Below are positions 15,011-25,600 of a stretch of DNA of 64,000 nt, one piece after another. The notes under the pieces are model-generated. The model searched no databases. It had not been told where the DNA came from and saw only the letters and a list, made by a program, of their open reading frames with translations. The translations under genes and the position numbers were made by a program. Source of the stretch: Desulfosudis oleivorans (GTDB lineage: Bacteria; Desulfobacterota; Desulfobacteria; Desulfobacterales; SURF-7); the NCBI GenBank assembly GCA_020723305.1, contig DYJC01000022.1, positions 1-64,000 of the forward strand, written 5' to 3'. How positions within the stretch are numbered: position 1 is the stretch's first letter; each line of letters opens with the position of its first letter.

Positions 15011-16489
15011 ATGAAAAAACTTGCATTTCTATCTGCAATTGAACTGGCAGCCATGATACAACAGAAACAGATTTCATCCGTCGAGCTGCTTGAAATTTAC
15101 CTAAAGAGAATCAAACGTCACAATCCTGCTCTTAACGCAATCGTCGCCATGGATGAAAAAGCAGCTCTTCAGCGGGCACAGCAGGCTGATACCGCCCTTG
15201 CAAAGGGAGAAAACTGGGGACGGCTTCACGGTTTGCCTATCACCATCAAAGACACTTTTGAAGTGACCGGACTGCCATGCACATCCGGGTCTCCAAAGTT
15301 GAAAAACCACATGCCGATGAAAAATGCAGAAGCAGTTCAGTCACTGCTGAATGCCGGTGCGGTAGTGATGGGAAAAACAAATGTGCCGCTTTATGGCGGA
15401 GATATTCAATCCATGAATGAAGTCTATGGGCGTACCAGCAATCCCTGGGATGAAGCCCGAACACCCGGAGGATCTTCAGGAGGTGCAGCAGCCACTCTGG
15501 CAGCCGGACTGAGCGCTCTTGAACTGGGAAGCGATATCGGCGGTTCCATCCGCATTCCCGCACATTTCTGCGGTGTTTACGGTCATAAACCCAGCTATGG
15601 GATTGTTCCGGATCAGGGCCATATTCCACCCCTGCCCGGCATTTTCACTGGAGAACATTCGGTTCAGATCGATATTATGGTGAGCGGCCCTTTGGCTAGA
15701 AGCGCGGAAGACCTGGACATGGTTATGGATCTGATCGTTGCTCCTGAAAAAGCAGATCAAAAGGCATGGAAAATTCATCTGCCGCCACCCCGCAAAAATA
15801 CGTTGAAGGAATACCGGATTGGTTTATGGCTGGATGATCCTGCCTGTCCGCTGGATCGTCAAGTTGGAGATGTCCTGCAATCAGCAACAGACGCTCTGTC
15901 CCGTGCAGGCGCCCGTATTGAACAAAAAAAGCCGGAAATCGATCTGGCAAGCAGCATCGATATTTTTTTGAGTCTTCTATCCTCTGTCATGGGAGCCGGA
16001 GCTACTCCCCACCAGTTTAAAAAATGGCAGGAAATGGCCGCTGGTTTAAAGGACATTGATCAGTCATACATGGCAAAACATCTGCGCGGTGCTACCCAGT
16101 TGCACAACCACTGGTTCATGCAGGATGCTATTCGCCAAATTCTGCGCCAGAAATGGGCTGACTTTTTTAAGGAGTTTGACATCCTCCTTTGTCCGACAGC
16201 GCCAACTGCCGCAATACCCCATGATGATCGCTTTTTTTATGATCGTCAGGTTTTAATCAATGATCTCTCCCGCCCCTATCAGGATGTCATGGGTTGGGCC
16301 GGGCTTGTTGGAGTTGCCGGACTGCCGGCAACGGTTGCGCCCGTTGGGATCACGGCTAATGGCCTGCCGGTCGGCATCCAGATTGTCGGCCCCTATCTGG
16401 AAGACCGCACACCCATTCACTTTGCCCGGCTGATGAAGGATGTTGTGGGAGGATTTGTGCCTCCGCCAGGATATAGGGATTCGTGGTAA
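15011..16489 (+). CDS. Amidase signature family hydrolase
   Basis: A 492-residue amidase. The Ser-cisSer-Lys triad is visible: Lys80 in LPITIKDTFEV, the GGSSGG loop with Ser155/156, and nucleophile Ser179 in GSDIGGSIRIP. Family members hydrolyse amide bonds of varied substrates, including lactam oligomers and aryl or alkyl amides. No GatB/GatC partner lies nearby, so a tRNA amidotransferase role is unlikely. GTG at 15008 is possible, but AAGAGG is better placed for the ATG at 15011. Divergent from alanine dehydrogenase and the aminotransferases, it may supply their amine substrate (inferred). Confidence 0.92.
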   Translation: MKKLAFLSAIELAAMIQQKQISSVELLEIYLKRIKRHNPALNAIVAMDEKAALQRAQQADTALAKGENWGRLHGLPITIKDTFEVTGLPCTSGSPKLKNHMPMKNAEAVQSLLNAGAVVMGKTNVPLYGGDIQSMNEVYGRTSNPWDEARTPGGSSGGAAATLAAGLSALELGSDIGGSIRIPAHFCGVYGHKPSYGIVPDQGHIPPLPGIFTGEHSVQIDIMVSGPLARSAEDLDMVMDLIVAPEKADQKAWKIHLPPPRKNTLKEYRIGLWLDDPACPLDRQVGDVLQSATDALSRAGARIEQKKPEIDLASSIDIFLSLLSSVMGAGATPHQFKKWQEMAAGLKDIDQSYMAKHLRGATQLHNHWFMQDAIRQILRQKWADFFKEFDILLCPTAPTAAIPHDDRFFYDRQVLINDLSRPYQDVMGWAGLVGVAGLPATVAPVGITANGLPVGIQIVGPYLEDRTPIHFARLMKDVVGGFVPPPGYRDSW

Positions 16490-16500
16490 ATCCAAAAGCT

Positions 16501-19014
16501 CTATTCCAATATACATGACGAATCAACCGGGTATTGGATGATATGGTTATCCTTCAGGTAATAGCTGTCAATATCCATGGATTGAAAATATTTCTGCAGA
16601 AAAACCCTTCTGGCGTTTTCGCCTCCCGGAACATAGGAAGGATCTTCGGGTTCGATATCTTCATACTGGTTGATGATGCTGTTGAAAGAGATCACACCTT
16701 GATATTCGTTAGGATCAGCATGAGAAAAACCGTCCCGATCATCGGTTTTGATGCTTTTTCCTGTGGTGACACTGTACCGGAATAAAGGATCTCCCAGAAA
16801 GTAGATGACCTTGTGTTCCCCTGCTGCAAGATATGGAATAACAAAATTGTTTGTCGCCGATGGATTAATGGCGGTCATGGCCGGAACAGTATAACCCGGT
16901 GACCAGAACTTGATAAAGACATTTTCCAGATCATGGGCATATGCATCAACCTGTCCCGGATCGATCAGGCCCAGAGCTTCCGAACTGCCGGCTTCATAGA
17001 GATTGCCATACAGACAGACCTTGTTCATATAATTCTGGATGTGAATCGGCGTGGGTTCGGATATATCCACAAACCCCATACATTTTCCGGTCTCTTCTCC
17101 GATGGTTCCTTCATACACTACATACAGATATACATCGGTTGCATACAGGGGAATAGGGTTTGCACTCAGATCAAACTCCAGCTTGAGAGGCTGATCCCTT
17201 GGGATCGCATGGGTTCCGGATATCGTTTGATGGATATAATAAAAATCTTCGGATGGGTTCGGAGGATTGTTCCGGAACTGATCTCCCTGCCCAAGCCGGT
17301 ATTTCACGCCCAGCCGGATAGAGCCTCCTGTCATCTCCATGCCCTGCTCCGAGATATTCTTCACTTGCAAAGCAACCCGGTCAAAACCCCGGGTCATAGG
17401 GTCTTCCATGGTTGCATCCATATCTGAAAGTGCATACACACCTTCATCAGAAACCATAATTTTCATGGCAGGAGAAGCAACCACCTGCCCAGCCACTGCA
17501 CCGATACGGGAGCTGTCATCCGGGCTGTCTGGTTTTGTTTCCTGTCCAAGAGTTCCCTTGAATGCCAGGATGAATCTGCCCGGTTCTGCTGCATCCTCTT
17601 CCACTCCAAAGCTGATGTTTTCACTCCGGTTCCTTCCGGTGGTCGACTGTTTTGACTCCAGTGTAAAATCCCGGCTCCATATCATCTTTCGAAAGCCGTC
17701 AGCAGCATCGTAGTACAGCTTGAAATTTCCGGACATCTCTTCCTCAGAGTTGTTTTCAATCACATACCCAAGGTCATTGTTCTCCTGATCCAGGATCAGG
17801 TTGATGTCGCCGCGGAAAAAATATTTTAAAAGACCGGCTGCATAGCCGACAGCTTTGGGAATCAGCTTTTGCGCATATTCTTTGTGGCAGGCCGGATCCA
17901 ATCCAAGCGGCAGGTATGCAGTTGTAGTAATATGAGGAAAATATTGTTCTCTGTAATAATTGACATAACTGACAACCGCCAGATGGTTTACCTGTTCACC
18001 GGGATGTCCATTTGTGCTGGAGAGGTATTTTCGATCCAAGTTCGGTAGACCATCATCCGGCGGATTTTCAAGCAGAACTTCACAATGCTCTGCTTTTGGA
18101 TATGGATAGTCACCGAACATCCTGTCTGCACTTAAAAAATTTGCGTTTGTATATTCCGACAAGCCGACGGCTGAAAACCCTTCTATCTGAGTCAGCGTCA
18201 CGCTTGGATCAGTTACCGGATTGTTGCTTTCATCTGTGCGGTATTGATTCGTGTCAATAAAATGAGCAATCGGCACCTCGGCTCCAGCAAAATCGCCCGG
18301 CGTCTGGAGAAGATAGGGGTGTGCAAAAAAATTGGTATGGATGTTTTTGATTTCCAGGGGTTCTCCGGCAACGGTTATTTCTCCAATGGACGGGTTAAAT
18401 GCAATATTAGCTTTGGCCCATTTTTCATATGGATACCGAATAACGTGAGTGTCGTTTCTGGTATGGTCCGGAACAGAGGCATCCTCCACCAGGTGCATCA
18501 ACTGTCCTAAGCCCCTGAACATATCGGCAAAAGAATCATCCCGATCTTCTTTTTCCGGATAGGTGAGTGCAAGATAAAAATAGCTTCGCACATCATGCCA
18601 GGAATAATAACCAAAATACTGCCCGCCAATTGGTAATTGAGACCAGATAACAGAGGATTTTATACCAACCTGTTCCATTTCCTGCAGGTCTGTAAAACCC
18701 TTATTGGTTAATGGATCATGAAAGTGGTTGAAGGAACGGGCATATGGCAAAAGAGTTGTCAATCCTCCGGGCAGATCTTCCTTGGTGCCGCCTTCGCCAA
18801 GCCATTTAAAAATTTGTAAACGATTAACTTGTTCATCAACACCTTCAATTAATCCTAATTTACTTTCAAGATATGAATCCAATGAAAAACCTATTGTAGT
18901 AAAATCTTGTATAGCAATATATTCATTCAGAATTTTATGGTTGTCCACATCCAACGCATATGTAGAAGTTATAAAAAACAAAGCTATAAATATATGACTT
19001 AAAGTTTTTTTCAT
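16501..19014 (-). CDS. Exported P1-nuclease/phospholipase-C-like zinc hydrolase with extra C-terminal domains
   Basis: An 837-residue exported protein with a signal peptide (about residues 1-21). Residues about 25-220 and the later CHKEYAQKLIPKAVGYAAGLL helix look like the all-helical zinc phospholipase C/P1 nuclease fold: HFHDP at 97-101, HLVEDASVPDHTRNDTH at 174-190. These His/Asp residues would bind the zinc cluster and cleave phosphodiesters. The C-terminal half (about 420-837) is beta-rich, of unknown role, perhaps binding or anchoring. The frame runs upstream to 19098, but AGGAG sits before the ATG at 19014. It is last of three co-oriented secreted-protein genes and ends 11 bases from the convergent amidase. 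Confidence 0.8.
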   Translation of the reverse strand: MKKTLSHIFIALFFITSTYALDVDNHKILNEYIAIQDFTTIGFSLDSYLESKLGLIEGVDEQVNRLQIFKWLGEGGTKEDLPGGLTTLLPYARSFNHFHDPLTNKGFTDLQEMEQVGIKSSVIWSQLPIGGQYFGYYSWHDVRSYFYLALTYPEKEDRDDSFADMFRGLGQLMHLVEDASVPDHTRNDTHVIRYPYEKWAKANIAFNPSIGEITVAGEPLEIKNIHTNFFAHPYLLQTPGDFAGAEVPIAHFIDTNQYRTDESNNPVTDPSVTLTQIEGFSAVGLSEYTNANFLSADRMFGDYPYPKAEHCEVLLENPPDDGLPNLDRKYLSSTNGHPGEQVNHLAVVSYVNYYREQYFPHITTTAYLPLGLDPACHKEYAQKLIPKAVGYAAGLLKYFFRGDINLILDQENNDLGYVIENNSEEEMSGNFKLYYDAADGFRKMIWSRDFTLESKQSTTGRNRSENISFGVEEDAAEPGRFILAFKGTLGQETKPDSPDDSSRIGAVAGQVVASPAMKIMVSDEGVYALSDMDATMEDPMTRGFDRVALQVKNISEQGMEMTGGSIRLGVKYRLGQGDQFRNNPPNPSEDFYYIHQTISGTHAIPRDQPLKLEFDLSANPIPLYATDVYLYVVYEGTIGEETGKCMGFVDISEPTPIHIQNYMNKVCLYGNLYEAGSSEALGLIDPGQVDAYAHDLENVFIKFWSPGYTVPAMTAINPSATNNFVIPYLAAGEHKVIYFLGDPLFRYSVTTGKSIKTDDRDGFSHADPNEYQGVISFNSIINQYEDIEPEDPSYVPGGENARRVFLQKYFQSMDIDSYYLKDNHIIQYPVDSSCILE

Positions 19015-19027
19015 ATTCTTTCTCCTG

Positions 19028-19657
19028 TTATCCAACTTCATCCAGACCAAAATTTTTTCTTTCTTCATTGATAGATTTAAATAAAAGTGGCAGATCATCC
19101 GCTCGCATATCTGTTGGAGTACTTGGAGTAGCTCTCAACCTCTCTTCTTTTGTCCTCAGCCTTGGCAATTCAACAATCCCATATGTTATTATTATTTTTT
19201 CCATTTTTTCCAGATTTTCTGAAAATGTAATCGCTTCAGCTCTTTCGCCGATCTCTCTTGCAAAAAAATCCTCCAGATAATTACCGAAATGATTAGGGTG
19301 ATTAACAAGATCGGGATAACTCATATATCCTGGCTTATAGATAATAAAGCTTGTCGTGTCATCAACACTGAACAGACTGATAATCGTGTAATAGGAAGGA
19401 ATGCTGAATTCTCCATTCTTATCTGTCAGGGCTTCACGGGTGTTTATTACTACAGTGTTTCCGTGGGGAATGGCGTATTCATGTTTGTGATAAACAGCCA
19501 CTACGACCGCCCCCTCAATCGGCTCCTTTGTTTCTGCATCCAGTATCCGGCCTTTGAACTCCGGCTTGGAAAAAATAAGCCATCCGGCAATGCTGGTTGA
19601 TGCGCATATCCCGGTAAGAAACAATGACAACAGTATGATGATGAATATGTTTTTCAT
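19028..19657 (-). CDS. Exported protein with carboxypeptidase-regulatory-like domain
   Basis: A 209-residue protein with an N-terminal signal peptide (hydrophobic 4-24). Residues about 35-105 contain FKGRILDAETKEPIEGAVV and LTDKNGEFSIPSY, the pattern of the carboxypeptidase-regulatory-like/CarboxypepD beta-sandwich that often mediates adhesion at the cell surface. The rest, about 105-209, is mostly charged and helical without a recognisable motif. It sits 13 bases before the phospholipase-like gene start and 16 after the giant Ig/FG-GAP gene, so the three are likely co-transcribed and act together outside the cytoplasm. Confidence 0.75.
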   Translation of the reverse strand: MKNIFIIILLSLFLTGICASTSIAGWLIFSKPEFKGRILDAETKEPIEGAVVVAVYHKHEYAIPHGNTVVINTREALTDKNGEFSIPSYYTIISLFSVDDTTSFIIYKPGYMSYPDLVNHPNHFGNYLEDFFAREIGERAEAITFSENLEKMEKIIITYGIVELPRLRTKEERLRATPSTPTDMRADDLPLLFKSINEERKNFGLDEVG

Positions 19658-19673
19658 AAAATGACATTTCCTG

Positions 19674-22600
19674 TTAAAAGTGACTGATTCTCCAGATTCC
19701 GTCAGAATCCTTTACAAACATTACATAAAAAGAATATTGCTGACCGCCCTGCTCCCCTTTCATCACATATTCCGCTATTCCATCTTGTGCTTTTACAAGG
19801 GTCAGGTCATCCATTCCAGCTTCGATTTCTGTAAGGTGGTCTTTCAGAAGATTGAAGTTGTAATCGTATATCTCTTTTTTGCTTTTTTCAATGAATTCGA
19901 CAGCACTTTCGATATTCCCGAATCGCAGCCCAGCCTTCATCCCCTCCCACTTGGCCCTGAGCTTGGCGTCGAACTCCTCCCGATCCTGGGCGAGAACTGC
20001 AACAGTATCGGAACAGGTTCCCCCTTCCGGGTTTTGGACGGTAGCGGTAAGATAATAAAATCCATTGCCGGTGACAACGATTTTATAGTTGTCTGCATTG
20101 GATTCAAGAGATTCCACAACAGAAGAATCGGAACTGGTTAGGGTTGAATCCGGAATGCTGAATGTTCCGTCAATCGTCAGGCTGGTTTCTAACGGCGACA
20201 GACCGGATTCCGGGTTGCCCTTGAGTGTGATGTAATGGCCGGAAACATCCATGTTCAAGTTTCTGTATGCTGTATTGGTGATCCCCCGGATATCGGTTGC
20301 AACGACCCTGATGGTTTCTTGCCCGGATATCAGCGGAACATGGTTGGCTACAAACCGGTTGCCGTGAATCATGGCCGGAATACCATTGACCACGATGCCG
20401 GTTTCCAGGCCTTTGACATGATGGAAAGTTCCCTCCACAAGCACATCCGGACGGGTGATGGTTTCTCCCATTGCGGGGCTGGTGATGGTCAGCTCAATCG
20501 GACTTTGAACCTCTACAGTGATGCTTGCGCTGGCTGTTCCTCCTGGGCCTGTGGCGGTCACAGTATAGGTTGTGGTCTCTTTCGGGTAGACTATTCTGGA
20601 ACCTTTTAAAATAACCTCGCCAAAATCAGGCCCCATTACTACCTTATCAGCATCCTCCGACAGCCATCCTATGGCTGTGGATTCTCCCAGGTAGACGGTT
20701 TCCGGTATGGCAATGATGGAAACGGTTGGAACTGGATCGATTGCAACCACCGTTACGGTGTCGGTTGCCGTTCCCCCAGGCCCGGTAACCGTAATGATAA
20801 AAGTTGTGGTTTTATTCAGGGCAATAACAGCTCCGGCATTGACCGGAACTCCGCCGATCCCCTGAATAAAGGCAGTGTCTGCATTGACCGATCTCCATCG
20901 CAGTGTCACAGCGCCTCCCTTTTCCACTGTTTCTGCGGATGCAGTAAGGTCAACCGACGGCCTCTGTTCCAGTGTAACCGTTGCCGATGTGGTGACTGTT
21001 CTGAGTCCTTTGGCGGTGATTGTATAAGTCGTGGTTTGGGTTGGACGAACGATTATCGATCCGCTTAAAGCCCTATCACCAATGTTGTTATCGATTGAGC
21101 AGGATACCGCGTTCTCCGATTCCCAGGAAAGAGTCACGGGTTCTCCGTTCCGGAAGGTTGAAGGGGTGGCATTCAGCGTAACAGTGGGGGTTTTGTTTGC
21201 AACCACAGATATGGTTATGCTGTCATCCACATTTCCTTCCGGTCCATGTCCTGTAATGGTGTAGGTGGTTGTTCTGTCCGGATAGACCTTCATGGAGCCT
21301 TCAAGGTCAACTGTACCGATCTCCGGGGCGATGGTGCAGGCAGATATGTTTTTGGTATCCCAGGTCAGGGTGGTGGATTCACCCTGAAGAACAATATTTG
21401 CGGAAGCATTTATTGAAACAGATGAATCTGTCCCCCCTGTGTTTTTCGAAAGGGAGTATACATACACTGCCCCACAAAAATCTTTTACCGAGTTTCCAAA
21501 TTCATCTGCCGTAAAGTTTTCGAATGATCCAACCACAAAGCTTTCTCCGGATATGGCAACCGATGTTCCAAACGCGTGAAACATGTCTGTATCGCCTGCT
21601 GCCACCTTTGCGATTGAACTCCATGAACCATTGTAATTCTGATAAATGAATGCAGACCCGGATACCGGTGAGTTGTTTGCGGATCCCACAACAGCATACT
21701 GGTCGCTGATGGCAACCGATGTTCCGAATCGAGATTCCGGAAAATTTTCTCCGGACATGAGCTGGGCGGTTTCCGTCCAATTTGTTCCGTCCCATTGAAA
21801 AATATAATAAGCACCCAAGTCATGGTCGTCTCCGGCCATTCCGGCAATGGCATAGTCACCGTAAAGAGCAACGGCTTCACCAAAATATTCCTGGCCGAGT
21901 CCGTTGATTTTCGTTTGCTGAATCCAGTCCGTTCCATCGAAATGAAAAAACTGGATCGCGCCTCTGCCATTGTTTTCTCTGGGTATCCCGATGACCAGCC
22001 GATTCCTGTCCAGGGATAGGGACTCTGCAAAAAAATCTCCGACTGCAGACAGTTCTAAATCCTTATGAAGCTTTTCATACCGCTCCCAGGTTGTTCCGTT
22101 GTAATGAAAAACATAGGCCACACCAGTGCACGAGTTCTCATTCGGTGCTCCCACAACCGCAAAACCATTGCTGATGGATACGGAGGCTCCAAACCAGATT
22201 TCTTCTGTCAAATCGTCCCCATAAAGCCTGGCGGTCTGGGTCCAGATTCCGGCTTTTTTTTGAAAGATATAGGCAGCTCCGGCGCTAACTCCGCTGATTT
22301 TTTTCTGGAAAGCACCGACAATGGCAAAATCACCTTCTATGTCAACCGAACCCCCAAAATAATCCTGATCACCCGCATCATTGGCGGTCAGGGTTGTTTC
22401 CCTGATCCACATTCCATTGTTTTTTACAAAGATATGAGCTGCTCCGGAATGAAGGCCTGAATTTGGATCATCCGGTGCGCCAATGATCAATCTGTCTCCG
22501 TCAGCAGCCATTGCTTTCCCAAATTTGTCCAGCTCAGTCTCAGCATATCCGGCTGTCAGCTTCACTTCCTGAAATCGATGGTAAGACGGTACTGTATAGA

Positions 22601-25600
22601 TATTCACCCCTCCGGTATCTTTCGCACCAAGGTCTTTTTTCGGTGATCCTATAATGAGGTTATTGTTGTCGATATCAATCGATTCTCCAAAACCATCATC
22701 CTCTTCCGAATCATCCGAAGAGATAATGACGACCGGCTCCCATCCCGGGGTATTATCCGGTTTTTCGGGATCTTCGATTGTGGGCCGGACAATTTTAATC
22801 CGGTTGGCGCCATACTCGCGCTTGATGAGAATGGCAAGTATCTTTTCATCCATGATAATATGCCCGCCGAATCTGTCTAAGAACGGGATAAGATACCAGG
22901 GAGTCATGTCTGCCATGAGCCGGTTCATGGCCAGGGGTCTGTTTTGAAAAGCCGCATCCATGCCGTTGTTGACTGGAATTCCAGCCGTAATCCTGGCATT
23001 CTGAACCCATTGGTTTCCATCATGGTAAAACATGTATACTGCACCGGATATGGCTTCATTGGTTGTTTTGGCACCGGTTGCGCCGATGGCCAGAAACTCC
23101 TGATTCAAGGCAACGGATGTTCCGAAATACCCTCCGGGAACACCATCAGGCGCATCCAGTTCTGCATTCAGTATCCAGCCATGACCGTCATATTGATACA
23201 CATAGGCTTTTCCTGAATCCTCTCCGGACTGGTCGTTTCCGGGCGCTCCGACCAGGGCAAAATTGCCGAAGATGGCAACAGAACCGCCAAAATAATCCCC
23301 GGCAGCGCCTGCATTTGCCGTCAGTCTGGCAACCTGCACCCAGTTGTCACCTTCGTTCTTGAAAATGTAGACTGCACCGGTGTTGGGGCCGCTGATATTC
23401 CGTCCATAGGCTCCGATAATGACAAACCCGTTGCGGATACACAAGGAAGCACCGAAATAATCGCAGCTCATGCCATCGGCTGCCATGAGTTTGGCCTGCT
23501 GCAACCAGTTTCCTCCGATATTTTGAAAAATATAGACAACCCCCTTGTTGTTACCTTTCCCATAGGCTCCTATAGCAGCAAACTCTCCGTCCATGGCAAT
23601 TGACGCACCAAAATGATCTCCGGCAGATGCATCATCCGGCTGAATTTTAGATTCCTCTTTCCACCCGGTCTTATCCTTTTTGAACACGTACAGGGCTCCG
23701 GCATCGACTCCGCTTTCATCATCCCCGCTTGCACCGATCAAGGCGGTATTGCCTTGGATCGCAACCGATTCTCCAAAATAATCTTCGGCATCTGCATCGC
23801 CGGCGGTCAGGGTAACATCCGGGATAGCGGATGGATGGGCGATCGTGACAGTACCCTCTGCATAATTCACTACCGGGGCATTGACGGAATCTTCTATCAC
23901 AGCATAGATGCAGTAGTTGCCTGGGGGAATATCCAGGGTATCCCACAGATAAGCGTCATCTGTTTTGTCATCGTAATCTTCTTTGATGCCGGAAACAATC
24001 AGGGTGCCGTCTGCTCCCTGGTTGTCCGTATCATAATAGAGGGAGATGCGGGCATTGTCATCTGCGTCTGAATCGTTCCATTCAATCCGGCAGGAAGCAT
24101 CTGTTTCCGTATTTGTCTGGTCTGGTTTTTCAAGTATAATAGCCGGCGGCTGATTCACCATGATCGCGATATCGGCACTTGACGTCCCGCCGGTTCCGGT
24201 TGCGGTAAGGGTGTATGTGATCGTATTTTCCGGTGTAACGGTAACAGAACCGGTATTGTCGACCTTCCCGATATCCGGCTGGATCTCACAGGTATCGGAA
24301 TGAGCGATATTCCAGGTCAGGACGGCGGATTGACCTGCCGGCAGGGTTTGCGGAGTTGCGCTGAATTCTATTGCAGGCGGCAGACAGATCACCGTGATGG
24401 CCGTTCCTGCTGTTGCTGTTCCTCCGAGACCGGTTGCTGTAATGGTATATCGGGTTGTGGTTTCCGGAGCAATTGTAATCGATCCGCTTTGTGCAACCAG
24501 GCCGATGCCGGGCTGGATGGTTACGGTGTCGGCATGGGCCGATGACCAGGAAATCTGCGATGTCTGGCCTTTCTGGATAATATCCGGACTGGCCGAGATC
24601 TGAATTTCAGGAAGATGACGGACTGCAATGGTTTGAAAAGCTGTCCGGCTGCCTCCAGGTCCGGACACGGTAATGGTATAGGTTGTAGTACTGGAAGGCG
24701 ATACAGAGATTGAACCATTTACCGGAACAGTTCCAATCCCCTGATCCAGGGTCGCAGACCCTGCATAGCTGGATGCCCAGGAAAGCTCGGCCGTCTGCCC
24801 TGCGGTTATTTCCGAAGATGAAGCCTGGAGGGTGACAGAAGGCTCCGGATGGGCAATGGATACGGTTGCCGAAGCTATTGCCGTGCCACCTGTTCCGGAA
24901 GCTGTGATGGTATAAGTGGTGGTCTGACCCGGAGACACGGTTACGGAACCATCTGGTGTGACCGCACCGATCTCATTGTCGATCATCACCGATTCCGCAT
25001 GTTCAGAGTTCCAGGAAAGCGTGGCTTCTCCTCCGGCAGGAATCGTTTCCGGAGAAACATGGATTTGGACGGTTGGCGGAAAAAGAACCGTAATCGCCAG
25101 ATCTGCAGTTTTGGTTCCTCCCGGACCTGCTGCTGTCAGGATATAGGTTGTTGTTTCCTTTGGGGATACATCCATCGAGCCATTCAAATCCACATTGCCG
25201 ATTCCCGGTTCAATCCGGCATGAGGTTGCATTTTCCGTTATCCAGGTAAGTAGAGTTGATTCTCCGGAAATAATAGTATGGGATTCTGAAATAAAATCGA
25301 TCTCCGGAGGCGGCAGGATTTCCTTCTTTGAAATCAATATCTGTACCGAGGCGCCTGGCTTGCCTGCGAGAAAAACAGTCAGGTTATTCAGGGATTTTAC
25401 AGCCGCATCTAAATGAAAAGCCAGTTCACCGCCTTTTAAAAACTCTGTCAGGGGTATAAGCCGCCAGTTGAAAATCAGAAAACCGCTGCTGATGTTCATA
25501 GCCGGTGTGTTTTTCTGGATTGTGATGACGGCATCGCAAGATTCATCAACACGAAAAATTCTGTTGGAAAGATTTACATGAAATTTATTGATCGTAAAAG

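Noticed and set aside
22800-23000. Possible frameshift in the giant Ig/FG-GAP gene where the repeat pattern is lost
   Set aside because: The frame stays open and the pattern resumes in the same frame; a degenerate or inserted blade explains it.
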